NCBI GenBank assembly: GCA_963785755.1
Contig: CAWAXG010000002.1
Span: 310,001 to 374,000, forward strand
Reading direction: 5' to 3'
DNA length: 64,000 nucleotides
Source of the DNA: JACCXG01 sp963785755
GTDB lineage: Bacteria > Acidobacteriota > Vicinamibacteria > Vicinamibacterales > 2-12-FULL-66-21
The notes under the pieces are model-generated. The model was not told where the DNA came from. It made no database searches and was given only the letters and a program-made list of their open reading frames with translations. How positions within the stretch are numbered: position 1 is the first letter of the stretch; each line of letters starts with the position of its first letter. Positions 35,097 to 48,516 of the stretch are shown one piece after another. Both the position numbers and the translations under genes were made by a program.

Positions 35097-36209
35097 TCAC
35101 TTCAGCCGCGCCCGCGCGCGCACGACGCCAAGGATGCGGTACGAATACTCATAGTCGCGTTCGACGCGGTGGAAGCGGAACGACGCTTCGATCAGAGCGC
35201 CTGGCGCCAGCGCAAACGTCCGGGCGATCCCGGCTTCGGCATAGTCTCGAACACCTCGATACCGGCTTCCATCGCGTCTGATCGACATGTAGTTGGGATC
35301 GCCCTCGACTTTGATGAAGTCGTCGCCCCTCCAGACGATCAGGTGCGCACGCCACGCAAGACCTTCCACGGCCGCCCGGGCAAAGAAGGCGCCGCCATTC
35401 CGCGTGCGCTGCGGCTGCTCGCGGTCCGGCGTGTCGTGCGACCAGAGTCCGAGGACCTCTATCGAGGGAGTGAGCACGACGATCGGCTGCTCTCGCGGCC
35501 CTGACCCTGACGCGGAATCCCTCGGGCGCGGCGACAACGCAATGCCCGTCGCGACCGCAACGCTGTCGCGGACCGGACCCGACGCGTGCAACTGCCCACC
35601 CTCATGAACGATGTGCATCTGGACCGGCAGCGAGAACGGTCCACCCATGCGCCATTGAACGCGCGCTCCCGCGTCGAGGCGTTCGCGGTGCTCGGGGGTA
35701 TTGAGGCGCTGCCACTGCAGCCAGGTGTCGTGCTCGTATGCCGGTCCCTTGAGCGTCCACTGCAGGCCGGCCTCGTACGGCCGGTCGAACGCAAGCGTCT
35801 CACGCTGCAGCGGCGGCAGCAGGCCGTGAGGCCCAGTCCGGTCGGGCCCGCGCGGCTCGCCCACCACCGGCGTTGCAAGCGTGCCGAAAATGAACCGCGA
35901 CGGCCCGCTCGTGACCGTCATCGCGATGACCGGGCGCACCAGCTCGAACGAATCACCGCCGAAACGGCTGTTGCCGAAGACCCCGAGCGACAGCGTCACC
36001 GCGTCACTCATCTCGACGCGGCCGTCGAGGCGGCCGGAGGCTCCAAAGATGGTTTCTCCCTCGCGAAACGGGTTCTGGAACTCGGTGTTGTCGCCGTAGA
36101 AAATGACGTCGGCCCCGACGGTCAATCCCTGCTGCGCGTGCGCAGCATCCGCAAAAGCCAGCATCGACAGGATAATCGGAAGGAATGCTGAAACCCGGCG
36201 CGGCCGCAT
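35097..36209 (-). CDS. Probable outer-membrane beta-barrel protein (370 aa)
   Basis: A protein with a signal peptide (RRVSAFLPIILSMLAFADAAHA) and a long series of amphipathic strands (VGADVIFYGDNTEF, FGASGRLDGRVEM, VTLSLGVFGNSRFG, WQWQRLNTPEHRERLDAGARVQW, FFARAAVEGLAWRAHLIVW, YEYSYRILGVVRARARLK). This pattern fits a porin-like barrel or a surface lipid-binding barrel. I do not recognise a named family. The start at 36209 follows TAAGG. It lies on the opposite strand from the PagL-like gene, and the two start codons share the palindrome GCATGC at 36206-36211, leaving no space between the genes. Confidence 0.65.
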   Translation of the reverse strand: MRPRRVSAFLPIILSMLAFADAAHAQQGLTVGADVIFYGDNTEFQNPFREGETIFGASGRLDGRVEMSDAVTLSLGVFGNSRFGGDSFELVRPVIAMTVTSGPSRFIFGTLATPVVGEPRGPDRTGPHGLLPPLQRETLAFDRPYEAGLQWTLKGPAYEHDTWLQWQRLNTPEHRERLDAGARVQWRMGGPFSLPVQMHIVHEGGQLHASGPVRDSVAVATGIALSPRPRDSASGSGPREQPIVVLTPSIEVLGLWSHDTPDREQPQRTRNGGAFFARAAVEGLAWRAHLIVWRGDDFIKVEGDPNYMSIRRDGSRYRGVRDYAEAGIARTFALAPGALIEASFRFHRVERDYEYSYRILGVVRARARLK

Positions 36210-36816
36210 GCGCCTTACATTAACCCACGGTTCCGCCGCAGCCGGCGTCCTCGCTACCTTCGTCATGCTGCTGCCCCTCACCGCGCGCGCCCAGACGCCG
36301 GCACGGTCGCCTTCGCGGCCGGCCGATGATCCGTTCGCTCGGCGCGCCTGGACTCTCGAGCTCTCGGGACACGGCGCGCTCGAGACGTGGAACTACAACT
36401 CGTCGCATGAGGAGATGCTGGCCCTTGTCCCGGGCATCACCTACGGCCTCGGCAGAGGCGTCACGATCAAGCTTGGCTCTCCCCTCTTTCGCGTCTGGCA
36501 GCGCGGGACCGACGCCTGTCTCCTCGGCGCGACCGCGGGCGTGCGCAGCCGCGTGCTGCGCCAATCGCGCTGGTCGTTGTTCTGGGAGTTCGAGGTCGGC
36601 GTTTCCGAAGCCGATACCTTCGTGCCGCCACGCGGCACGCGTTTCAATTACCTCGCACAGGGCGGTGCTGGCGTAACGGCACGGATCCGCCCCGGTCTGC
36701 ACGCGGTCGCCGGCCTGCGCTGGATCCACGTGTCGAACAACGGGCTCGCCGGACCGAGCCGCAACCCGGACATCGAAGCCGTAGGGCCGACGCTCGGGGT
36801 GCTCATCGGTTTCTGA
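36208..36816 (+). CDS. PagL-like lipid A 3-O-deacylase
   Basis: A 202-residue outer-membrane protein with a signal peptide (SAAAGVLATFVMLLPLTARAQ). The active-site signature of PagL, His-x-Ser-Asn, is present in LRWIHVSNNGLAGPSRNPD near the C-terminus, followed by the last strand ending in VLIGF. Upstream strands (WSLFWEFEVGVSEADTFV, FNYLAQGGAGVTARIRPGLH) match the acyloxyacyl hydrolase family. PagL removes the 3-linked acyl chain from lipid A and so alters envelope permeability and immune recognition. It is the only enzyme for lipid A in the window. See the neighbouring minus-strand gene for the shared start palindrome. Confidence 0.8.
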   Translation: MRLTLTHGSAAAGVLATFVMLLPLTARAQTPARSPSRPADDPFARRAWTLELSGHGALETWNYNSSHEEMLALVPGITYGLGRGVTIKLGSPLFRVWQRGTDACLLGATAGVRSRVLRQSRWSLFWEFEVGVSEADTFVPPRGTRFNYLAQGGAGVTARIRPGLHAVAGLRWIHVSNNGLAGPSRNPDIEAVGPTLGVLIGF

Positions 36817-36825
36817 GCGCCGCCC

Positions 36826-37357
36826 TCAGGCTTTCACGACGCGCAGCTCGACCGAGACGAACCACGCCGGGAACATCCAGGCCCATCGCGCTCTCGTACT
36901 TGCGCGGATACCGGTTGGCCAGACGTGAGACGACGCGGTTGACCAGCGTCGGCGTGAAGATCAGCGTGGAACGCTCGACACGGAATCGTGCATCCGAGTA
37001 GAACGCGAACTCGTGCGAGCTGTCGAAATAGTCGAAGCTGAAGCGGCTGAAATAGTGGCGATGCGTCGGGTCGGTGAAGGCATTCCCGGACGAGAAGTGC
37101 GGCACCGTGATCTCGATCGCCGCACCGTGCCGGCAGATCCGGTGCAGTTCCTCCATCGCCGCGACGACATCAGCGAGATGCTCCACGACATCAAAGGCGT
37201 AGACGCGCTCGAAGCGATCGTTCTCGAACGGCCACGGCCGAACGTCCAGGTCGTGGACGACGTCGGGCTGTGAGGCCGGCGTGCGATCCAGGTTCACGGC
37301 CCCGGCGCGGTGCTTCCGGCCGCAGCCGAGGTTCAGCACCGCTGATCCGTGCTGCAA
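36826..37357 (-). CDS. Class I SAM-dependent methyltransferase (frameshifted near the end)
   Basis: About 176 residues. The SAM-binding motif is VLNLGCGRKHRAGAVNLD, the acidic loop follows in VHDLDVRPWPF, and FDVVEHLADVVAAMEELHRI and ITVPHFSSGNAFTDPTHRHYF complete a Methyltransf_11 fold. An extra base in the C-run at 36882-36884 spoils the last 20 residues. Without it the protein ends SAMAWMFPAWFVSVELRVVKA at 36826, a hydrophobic tail usual for this group, and the overlap with the PagL-like gene vanishes. The start is TTG at 37357, with GAGG five bases upstream, 16 bases after the transporter gene. Substrate unknown; sugar or lipid methylation is common for this type. Confidence 0.75.
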
Positions 37358-37373
37358 GAGCGCCTCGCGCGCG

Positions 37374-38604
37374 CTACGTCCTCCCCGCAGCGGCCGAACG
37401 CGCCGGGCTCCCGGCGGCTTGCGGATTGAAGAACAGGGCGAAGAGAAGCAGAACGGCGGCTGACATGGCCGCGGGAATGAGCCAGATCGGCGTCCAGTGA
37501 TGCAGGACCTGGTTGCCGCTGGTGTACGCGTACATGTCCACGACCCAGCCGCCGATGTAGGAGCCGACGAACATCCCGGCCCCGAGCGTCACGAATGCGA
37601 TGAATCCCTGCGCGGCGGCGCGGATGTGCAGCGCGGCCTTCTGATCGACGTAGATCTGGCCCGTCACGAAGAAGAAGTCGTAGCAGATCCCGTGCAGCAG
37701 AATGCCGACGAAGAACATCCAGACCAGCGGCCCGGCATCGCCATAGGCGAACAGCGCGTAGCGCACCGCCCATGCCAGCATCCCGATCAACATCATCTTC
37801 TTGATGCCCAGGCGGACGAAGAACCACGGCATCACCAGCATGAAAGCGATCTCCGACATCTGGCCGAGCGTCTGCTTGGCTTCAGCATTCGTGACACCGA
37901 CCTCGGTGAGGAACGGATTGGTGAACGCGTAGTAGAACTGCAGCGGGATGCAGACGAGGAACGAGCCGATAACGAAGATCGCGAACGAGCGCTCTTTCAT
38001 GAGCTCGAGAGCATCCAGCCCGAGGATGTCGCGGATACCTACTTTGTGTCCGAGCTTCGCAGGCGGCGTGTGCGGCAGCATGAGGGCGAAGACCCCGAGC
38101 GCGGCGGACACCGTGCCGGCGACGCGAAACTGCGTCGCCACGCTCGCCGCGTTGAGATAGCTGATCACGAACCCCGCGGCGATCCAGCCGATGGTGCCCC
38201 ACACCCGCACCCGCGGAAACTCCTTGCCCGGATCGCGCATCTGGTGGAACGACAGCGAGTTCGACAGGGCGAGCGTCGGCATGAAGCACAGCGTGTAGGC
38301 GAGCAGCACCGCGTAGAACGAGCCGAACTCGGTCAGCGTCGACACGTAGAACAGCAGCGCGGCGCCGAGCAGATGGAGAAAGGCGAGGATCCGCTCGGTC
38401 GCGAAGAACCGGTCGGCAACCAGACCGACGAAGAATGGAGACACCATCGCCGCCAGGGCGGTGGTGCTGTACGCGGCGCCGCTCTGCTGGCCCGTAAACC
38501 GCAGCGTTTGCAGCAGGTACGTGCCCATCGTCACGTACCACGCCCCCCAGATGAAGTACCTGGAGGAACATCATGATCGAAAGCTTGACGGTTATCTGAT
38601 TCAT
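37374..38604 (-). CDS. Nucleoside:H+ symporter-family MFS transporter (frameshifted near the start)
   Basis: About 409 residues with twelve membrane helices. The first helix starts in one frame (MNQITVKLSIMMFLQ) and, after removing one base near 38559, continues YFIWGAWYVTMGTYLLQTL, the standard opening of the NupG-like group. Other signatures are SPFFVGLVADRFFATERI, the loop FPRVRVWGTIGWIAAGFVIS, and FFVTGQIYVDQKAA. These symporters import nucleosides with protons; that substrate is inferred from family. It is followed 16 bases later by the methyltransferase gene, so the two are probably cotranscribed. Confidence 0.85.
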
Positions 38605-38688
38605 AGGAGATGGCCAGCGGCAGTGTGGCGTGAGTGCATCAGCGCGCGCAGGATAGCATCGGCACCGCCGGGGGGCAAACTTGAGGGC

Positions 38689-39336
38689 CTAGAATGTCCG
38701 GAACGTGAGGTTCAGCCGACCCTCGAACGGCAGACCCGGAGGCGCGGTTCCGGGCAGAATCCCGGTGACACCGTGATAGCGGAGACGCGAGGGCCCACCG
38801 AAAACGAAGACGTCGCCCGAAGCCAGCGTCAGCTTCTCCACGGGGTCCTTCCGGCGTAAACCGCCGAACAGGAAGCGCGCCGTGTCGCCGATCGAGAACG
38901 ACACCACCGGGAATCCGGCGGCGATCGAGCCGGCGCTTTCGTCCTTGTCCTGGTGCAGACCCATTCTGCTCGTAGCGGAATACCAGTTCACGATGCACAG
39001 GTCGGGCTCGAAGCCGAACCCGGCCGCCCGGCCCGCCCTGGCGGCCAGCGACACGAGCTCGGCCGGCAGGGCGGGAGCGGGCCGGCCGTCGATGTCGGAC
39101 CTGCAGGCCTCGTACGTGTACGTCCGCGCGTTCCAGTGCCGTCCCAGACACAACATGCGAACGCTCATCGGATGTCCGCCGCGCACGATGGGCGTATAGA
39201 ACCCGGACTCACCGGCGCCGAGCGCCAGACAGTGGTCCGCGACCGCGCGCTGTTCGTCGAGCGTCAGGTAGTGCCTCAAATGCACGGCGCCCGCGGCCAA
39301 CTCGACCCGGCGTGGTGCTGGATCTTCGCCGAACAT
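38689..39336 (-). CDS. alkB: AlkB-type 2-oxoglutarate/Fe(II) dioxygenase
   Basis: A 215-residue repair enzyme that removes alkyl groups from DNA or RNA bases by oxidation. The iron ligands are in MGLHQDKDES (H128, D130) and RYHGVTGI (H188), and 2-oxoglutarate is held by the arginines in EGRLNLTFR (R207, R213). VNWYSATSRMGLHQDKDE closely follows E. coli AlkB. The start at 39336 is chosen since the protein then begins near the family start; the open frame further upstream (to 39672) is antisense to the hydrolase gene. It lies 29 bases after the upstream hydrolase. No adaptive-response regulator (Ada) is nearby. Confidence 0.93.
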   Translation of the reverse strand: MFGEDPAPRRVELAAGAVHLRHYLTLDEQRAVADHCLALGAGESGFYTPIVRGGHPMSVRMLCLGRHWNARTYTYEACRSDIDGRPAPALPAELVSLAARAGRAAGFGFEPDLCIVNWYSATSRMGLHQDKDESAGSIAAGFPVVSFSIGDTARFLFGGLRRKDPVEKLTLASGDVFVFGGPSRLRYHGVTGILPGTAPPGLPFEGRLNLTFRTF

Positions 39337-39356
39337 CTTCCAATTCTGAAACGGAT

Positions 39357-39397
39357 TGCTACTTGCTACTTGTTCCCGCTTGTCACTTCCAACTTGA
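39357..39397. repeat. AAGTAGCAAGTAGCAA-type repeat at the hydrolase 3' end
   Basis: On the minus strand the sequence reads as AAGT-GACAAGCGGG-AACAAGTAGCAAGTAGCAATCC. Imperfect 7-base units form the last codons of the hydrolase (EVTSGNK) and the short gap before alkB. This resembles the strings at 2911-2952 and 12327-12393. Confidence 0.5.
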
Positions 39398-40331
39398 TTG
39401 AGTGCACCACCTCCCGCACCGCCGTCACGATAATCTCGGGTTCGTCCAGCGGAATCCAGTGGCCGCTGTTCGCGGCGATGATGTGCCGCCCTCGCGTCGA
39501 GCGCCGGGCCAGGGACTCCTGCAGCGCTCGACGGCGATCGGTCACCTCGGTCGCGGAAATCGTCACGAGCGGCAGATCGCCGAACTGCGGTTCCCGATCG
39601 ACCTCCGCGGCACTGGCGCAGACGTGTTCGATCTGACTGCCGAGCGCTTCGAAGAACCGGGGCTGCGTCCACATCCAGCGAAGCATCCGCCGCACATCGT
39701 CGGGGAGCTTTGTGACGGGCGCGAGGATCTGTTCGTCATCACGCCGCAGCGTGCGTCTGCTCACGGCCGCCGCGATGCCGCGCGCCAGATCTACGGCGCC
39801 CGCCGAAGCCAGCCTGGCCACCAGCGAGGCGATCCCGTAACGGGCGGCGAGAACGCCCTGGCGACAGAGACGGACGCCTCTGGCGAGCCGCTCACGCTGC
39901 TCGGGAGGCGGCTCGACCCAGTCTTCAGGATGGGCCGGGTCCACGAACACCAGACCGGCGACGAGCCGCGGATGGCGGGCGGCGAACACCCGAATCGTCA
40001 GCCCGCCGAACGAATGCCCGACCAGCACGAAAGGCCCGCTGATGCCCGCTTGCACGATGAGCGCGTACAACTCGTCGGCCAGACGTCCGGCGGTGCGTGG
40101 CTGGGGTCCCGCATCGCTCCACCCGAAGCCTGCGCGATCGTAGGCACACGCCGTGGCGAATGCCGCCACGGCCGGCTGAACGAACGTCCAGCTGAGCGAC
40201 GATCCGCCGAGCGCAGCGTCGAAGATCACCGGCGGCGCGCCCGTGCCGAGGCATTGGACATGCAGCCGGTGGGTGCCGATCGAAACGAGACGGCCCGGTG
40301 GAGCGAAAGGCGCCGGCTTCAAGCGCTGCAC
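39366..40331 (-). CDS. Alpha/beta-fold hydrolase
   Basis: A 321-residue hydrolase. The nucleophile elbow is GHSFGG with Ser, the oxyanion region is DAALGGSSLSWTFVQ, the strand before it is CAYDRAGFGWSD, and the catalytic His is in NSGHWIPLDEPEII near the end. A probable acid is the Asp in FVDPAHPEDW or later. The family includes lipases, epoxide hydrolases and esterases, and the substrate is not predictable. The first codon of the frame is GTG at 40331 without a clear ribosome site. The last residues are encoded by a low-complexity repeat, so the natural C-terminus may have been shifted by repeat insertion. Confidence 0.85.
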   Translation of the reverse strand: MQRLKPAPFAPPGRLVSIGTHRLHVQCLGTGAPPVIFDAALGGSSLSWTFVQPAVAAFATACAYDRAGFGWSDAGPQPRTAGRLADELYALIVQAGISGPFVLVGHSFGGLTIRVFAARHPRLVAGLVFVDPAHPEDWVEPPPEQRERLARGVRLCRQGVLAARYGIASLVARLASAGAVDLARGIAAAVSRRTLRRDDEQILAPVTKLPDDVRRMLRWMWTQPRFFEALGSQIEHVCASAAEVDREPQFGDLPLVTISATEVTDRRRALQESLARRSTRGRHIIAANSGHWIPLDEPEIIVTAVREVVHSIKLEVTSGNK

Positions 40332-40380
40332 TCAGAAAGAACGATCGCGCCGGTCCAGGCGGTCAGCGGCTCGCCAGCAG

Positions 40381-40704
40381 TCAGCGCATGTGCGCGCGGA
40401 CCTGATGATTCAGGTGATGAATGGTCCGCCGCAGGCTCTTCAGCTGCGTGTGGTCACTGGCTTCGATCGCCGCGTCCCGCTGGCGTTTGAGCTCCCGGAT
40501 CTTCGCCTTGATGCCGGCCTTGTCGATGCCGACCACCACGTGGTGCTCGTGGGTATCGATGCCGAACGCCTTGCACAGCGCCGGGAGCAGATGATCCTTG
40601 TTCATCTGCGAGTAGCCCTGCACGTCGTCGCTCTGGACGTTCTTCGCGATTTCGCGCAGCTCGGCTATGGTTTTGGCCTTCAATTCCTCATAGGTGTGCG
40701 CCAT
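40381..40704 (-). CDS. Rho N-terminal-domain-like small protein
   Basis: A 107-residue protein. The first 50 residues (TYEELKAKTIAELREIAKNV, MNKDHLLPALCKAFGID) resemble the helix-extended-loop-helix at the N-terminus of Rho, a nucleic-acid or protein-binding fold. The second half is charged and helical (KAGIKAKIRELKRQRDAAIE, LKSLRRTIHHLNHQVRAHMR). No RNA-binding or ATPase part of Rho is present. GGAGG lies six bases before the ATG. Its role is unknown. It is read leftward, 49 bases ahead of the hydrolase gene. Confidence 0.75.
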   Translation of the reverse strand: MAHTYEELKAKTIAELREIAKNVQSDDVQGYSQMNKDHLLPALCKAFGIDTHEHHVVVGIDKAGIKAKIRELKRQRDAAIEASDHTQLKSLRRTIHHLNHQVRAHMR

Positions 40705-40785
40705 TCGGACCTCCGTGGGGCTCCGATCGTATCTTATTTCTGAATGCGTCGGGGGTGATGGAGGATCTCTGGACTCGGGGATTCG

Positions 40786-41235
40786 ATGACTCACTCATCT
40801 CGTAGAGAGAGGTCGCGAAAAAGTCCGCTGCGGGTGACAGAGGGGTTTCGCGCCTTCGTCCTCGAGCAGCTGCGCGACGCGGGCGAGATTACGCCGCGCG
40901 CGATGTTCGGCGGTGTCGGGCTCTACTGCAACGGCATCTTCTTCGGGATCATCGCGGGCGACGTTCTCTACTTCAAGGTCGACGACGAGACGCGTGCCGG
41001 CTACGAGTCGCGCGGCATGTCGCCGTTCAGGCCGTATCCGGACCGCCCGGCAACCATGCAGTACTACGAGGTGCCGCTGGCAATTGTCGAAAGCGCACTC
41101 GATCTAACCGTCTGGGCGAAGGACGCGGTCAGGGCGGCGGAACGGGCAACGAGTGGCGCGGGAACCCGACGCGGAACGGCTGCCGCCAACGCTGGCCGGA
41201 GGGCAGTTTCTGCCACGCGCCGGAGGCGGCGATAG
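40786..41235 (+). CDS. TfoX N-terminal domain protein
   Basis: A 149-residue protein with the TfoX/Sxy N-terminal domain: EGFRAFVLEQLRD, ITPRAMFGGVGLYCNGIFFG, VLYFKVDDETRAGYE, FRPYPDRPATMQYYEVPLAI. It ends in a long basic tail (RRGTAAANAGRRAVSATRRRRR). TfoX of Haemophilus and Vibrio induces competence together with CRP, but the isolated N-terminal domain is widespread and its function is not settled. The start at ATG 40786 gives 16 basic residues before similarity begins; GTG at 40834 is a second possibility. The gene is divergent from the Rho-N protein. Confidence 0.85.
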   Translation: MTHSSRRERSRKSPLRVTEGFRAFVLEQLRDAGEITPRAMFGGVGLYCNGIFFGIIAGDVLYFKVDDETRAGYESRGMSPFRPYPDRPATMQYYEVPLAIVESALDLTVWAKDAVRAAERATSGAGTRRGTAAANAGRRAVSATRRRRR

Positions 41236-41340
41236 CGCAGGGTTTGCGATCCGATCGGGCAACGCCTCCCGTCTGACGCGCTTTCTCGAACAAATCCACG
41301 CGACAGCCGCCGGGCATCCGCATTGCCTTGATCCACGGGC

Positions 41341-42054
41341 ATGCGCAAGGAGATCATCGAGCTCGCTCGCGACCCGACGTTCATTCCACACATCTACGAC
41401 TACTGCGATATGTGGTGCGGCTTGTGTCCGGCCACGTCACGTTGCCTTCTGTTCCGGGCCGAGGAGATCCGGGACCGGCGCAGTCACGAACGCCGCGCCC
41501 AGAACCTGGACGACGAGATCTGCGACGGGATCGAGTTCGCGAAGGCGGTCGCGGAGGCGACCCGGACACCGATCGCTGAGCTCGACGTCTGCCTGGCGGA
41601 TCCGGCTACGGCGCCGCGTGCGCCCGCGCTCGGGGATCCACTTGAACTGCTCGCGCGGCATTACGCTCTGCAGACGGGACGCTTCCTCGAATCGACCGGC
41701 CTGCAGATGCCCGAACAGCCGCCTGGCGCGCAGGCGACATCTCCGATGGTGATCGCCTGGTATCACGTCCTCATCGCGGCCAAGACCTACCGCGCGCTCG
41801 TCAGCGCGTACGCTTCCAGCCGCGACCGTCCGGCACTTGGCTGCGATGCCAGCGGATCGGCCAAGGTCGCGCTGCTCGGGATCGATCGGTCGATTGCCGC
41901 GTTCCGGGAAATGGCACAGAGCGACGCCGACGCGCGGATCGACGGATTGCTGGAGCTGCTCGAGACGCTGCGCACGGCAATCGAAAAGCGCTTCCCTGAT
42001 GCGCGCGCATTCATCAGGCCGGGTCTGGATGCGAACGGCCCGGCCAACGGGTAA
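41341..42054 (+). CDS. Conserved hypothetical protein with N-terminal Cys cluster
   Basis: A 237-residue protein. Near the N-terminus, YCDMWCGLCPATSRC places four cysteines (C-x3-C-x2-C-x6-C) that could bind a metal or an iron-sulphur cluster. I recall this Cys arrangement in hypothetical proteins of several phyla but know no function. The remainder is mostly helical (DPLELLARHYALQTGRFLES, VIAWYHVLIAAKTYRALVSA, IDGLLELLETLRTAIEKRF). No signal peptide is present. The gene stands alone, 105 bases after the TfoX gene, and is followed by a 249-base gap before the rRNA terminator. Confidence 0.7.
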   Translation: MRKEIIELARDPTFIPHIYDYCDMWCGLCPATSRCLLFRAEEIRDRRSHERRAQNLDDEICDGIEFAKAVAEATRTPIAELDVCLADPATAPRAPALGDPLELLARHYALQTGRFLESTGLQMPEQPPGAQATSPMVIAWYHVLIAAKTYRALVSAYASSRDRPALGCDASGSAKVALLGIDRSIAAFREMAQSDADARIDGLLELLETLRTAIEKRFPDARAFIRPGLDANGPANG

Positions 42055-42303
42055 CGATCTGGCCCGTGTGGTAAACGCACGGGTGGGTTGTGCTGCCGGG
42101 ATCGGTGGGAGGCCGGCATCCGATCGGTATTTCCTGGGCGGTATGAGTGTCGGGACGAAGTCTCGGTGCCGGGGAAAGGCAGGTGTGGCCGACTGAGGCC
42201 CCGACGTCAGGTCTGACACGGCAGGGTGGCCAAGCCACAGCCCCTGACCCCAGATTCGCGATCCCGAGGACCGGCCCCAGCCTGAGTCCCTAGTCCCAAA
42301 AAC

Positions 42304-42339
42304 AAAAGCCCGCGTCATCCGAAGATGACGCGGGCTTTT
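42304..42339 (-). terminator. Rho-independent terminator of the rRNA operon
   Basis: A perfect 16-bp inverted repeat, AAAAGCCCGCGTCATC / GATGACGCGGGCTTTT, with a CGAA loop. It lies 13 bases beyond the 5S 3' end. The A- and T-rich ends make it work in both directions, so it can also stop transcription from the upstream hypothetical gene. Confidence 0.95.
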
Positions 42340-42351
42340 CACGAAAAATAC

Positions 42352-42469
<118 letters not shown>

Positions 42470-42768
42470 AACTTGATCCGCCGACGTGCGAGGACGGAGG
42501 CGGAATGGTGGTTGCCTGGGGTCCCCCGCCTTCGCGCCTCCGGCGCTTCGGCGCGGCGGGCTCAGAGCCTGCCGCGACGTAGCTCGCGAAGCGAGCGAAG
42601 TCGGGGATCGTCCCAGACTATCTTGTAAAGAGCGTTTCGGATCTCTTACAGCTGACCGCCGCGTCGGCGCACATGAGGGCGCCGCGGCGGCGGAAAATAT
42701 CCTGCAAACGGTAGTTTCGCCCAACCACGGGTTACACACGCAGCATCGTGTGCATTGAAATAGAGAAA
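42470..42768 (-). other. 5S-23S spacer
   Basis: About 300 bases with no gene. It contains one arm of the pre-23S stem (42697-42717) and, near 42534-42600, a GC-rich stretch with CGCGCCTCCGGCGCTTCGG and GTAGCTCGCGAAGCGAGCG, parts of which resemble the tandem repeat at 56289-56395. Confidence 0.6.
42697..42717. repeat. Pre-23S processing stem, 3' arm
   Basis: 21 bases beginning ATATCCTGCAAACGG match, as an exact inverted repeat, the sequence at 45880-45900 on the other side of 23S. Paired in the transcript they form the double helix that RNase III-type enzymes cut. Confidence 0.85.
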
Positions 42769-45759
<2,991 letters not shown>

Positions 45760-46184
45760 TAGAAACTCAGAACTAACGCTGACCGCGCAGCCTTTCAGCC
45801 TCGCGACCCGCGATAGTCCTTTGCACACTGCATGTGTGTACCACCGGCCTTGGCGGGCGCGGTGGATTGTGGTCGGAAAAAACTACCGTTTGCAGGATAT
45901 TCAGTTGTAAAAGAACCGGTTGAAGCTATGAGCCATCAGCCCATGGAGCGCCGCAGTCGCGGCGAGCTTCTCTCCAAACTTTATTTCGGCTCACGTGTCC
46001 GCGAGACCACTTACCGTCTCCGCAGGTTCCGCTCGCCGGAACTTGCCATTCTGACATCGCTGGGAACAAACCCGCAAGCTCGACCAGCGAATTCAAATGC
46101 CTTGGGGCGACGAATCGCGTTCCGAATTCGACCCCGATCCTGCCGAGGCTGGGCATTGGGCCCCAGCCGAGGCAATTAAACAAG
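45760..46184 (-). other. 23S-tRNA spacer with a second boxA-like site
   Basis: 425 bases without a gene between tRNA-Ala and 23S. It contains the 5' arm of the pre-23S stem (45880-45900). Just upstream, on the minus strand, is GGTTCTTTTACAACTG (about 45902-45919), a boxA-like antitermination sequence. The rest shows no recognisable element. Confidence 0.55.
45880..45900. repeat. Pre-23S processing stem, 5' arm
   Basis: Reverse complement of 42697-42717. It lies about 120 bases before the mature 23S 5' end. Confidence 0.85.
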
Positions 46185-46257
46185 TGGAGAATACCGGGCT
46201 CGAACCGGTGACCTCCTGGTTGCAAACCAGGCGCTCTCCCAGCTGAGCTAATTCCCC
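46185..46257 (-). tRNA. tRNA-Ala (TGC)
   Basis: 73 bases. Acceptor GGGGAAT pairs with the 3' ATTCTCC end with a small mismatch, the D-arm is AGCTCAGCTGGGAGAGC, the anticodon stem-loop CTGGTTTGCAACCAG gives anticodon TGC, and the T-arm is CCGGTTCGAGCCCGG. The CCA is not encoded. Confidence 0.97.
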
Positions 46258-46439
46258 GTGATTCAGTTTTGCGTCTGCTTTGACCGTGCGAGATGAGGAG
46301 GAAGAAACCGGAAGGGTCCGCTTACCGACTCATCACGCGCTAGGCATTACGCAATACCCAACTCCTTGAAAATTGGCTTGCCGGCCGTAGCTCCTGTTTC
46401 ACTCGCGCCGCCTTCGCGTGAACTCTGAGCGAAGGCTGG

Positions 46440-46513
<74 letters not shown>

Positions 46514-46573
46514 CAGGTGTCGACTCGAGCCCCGCGTCGTGTCAAAGAACCGTGACCGGTTGTCGTACCGGCT

Positions 46574-46605
46574 CCGGTTCTCTCAAAACTAGATAGAACG
46601 TGCAA
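46574..46605. repeat. Pre-16S processing stem, 3' arm
   Basis: 32 bases with CCGGTTC, AAAACTAGATAGAACGTGCAA. They match, inverted, the sequence at 48517-48547 with few differences. The two arms flank 16S. Confidence 0.85.
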
Positions 46606-46695
46606 ATCCGTCGTGTACCAGATCGATCGTTTCAAGATTATCGACGCTCCTCGCGCACAGCTTTAGCTGCGCGGTTGACGAGCGCGACGTATCTC

Positions 46696-48249
<1,554 letters not shown>

Positions 48250-48516
48250 TTAAAGTGGTCGTCCCCCTTCGCCCCTTGCGGTGCTTCGGAGGACAAACTC
48301 TAACGTTGATAGCCTGTTTGAATCGGCTCTCTAACGTTGTTCAGTTCGTCAAGTGTTGTAGATGGTTCATTGCCCTGCGCTGCTGGTGAACTACACCCTC
48401 AGCCTCGGGATTCACAATGCCACCCGCTGATACTCGACGGGCTCTCCGACTTCGCCCCCCGGGCTTCGTCGAGACAGGCTCGACTCGGCACCGGCGACCG
48501 TCGCCGGAGAAAGTGC

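Noticed and set aside
39336..39672. N-terminal extension of AlkB by 112 residues
   Set aside because: That frame is antisense to the hydrolase gene and the composition is not protein-like.
40786..41235. Full-length competence regulator TfoX
   Set aside because: Only the N-terminal domain is present, followed by a basic tail; no competence genes are near.
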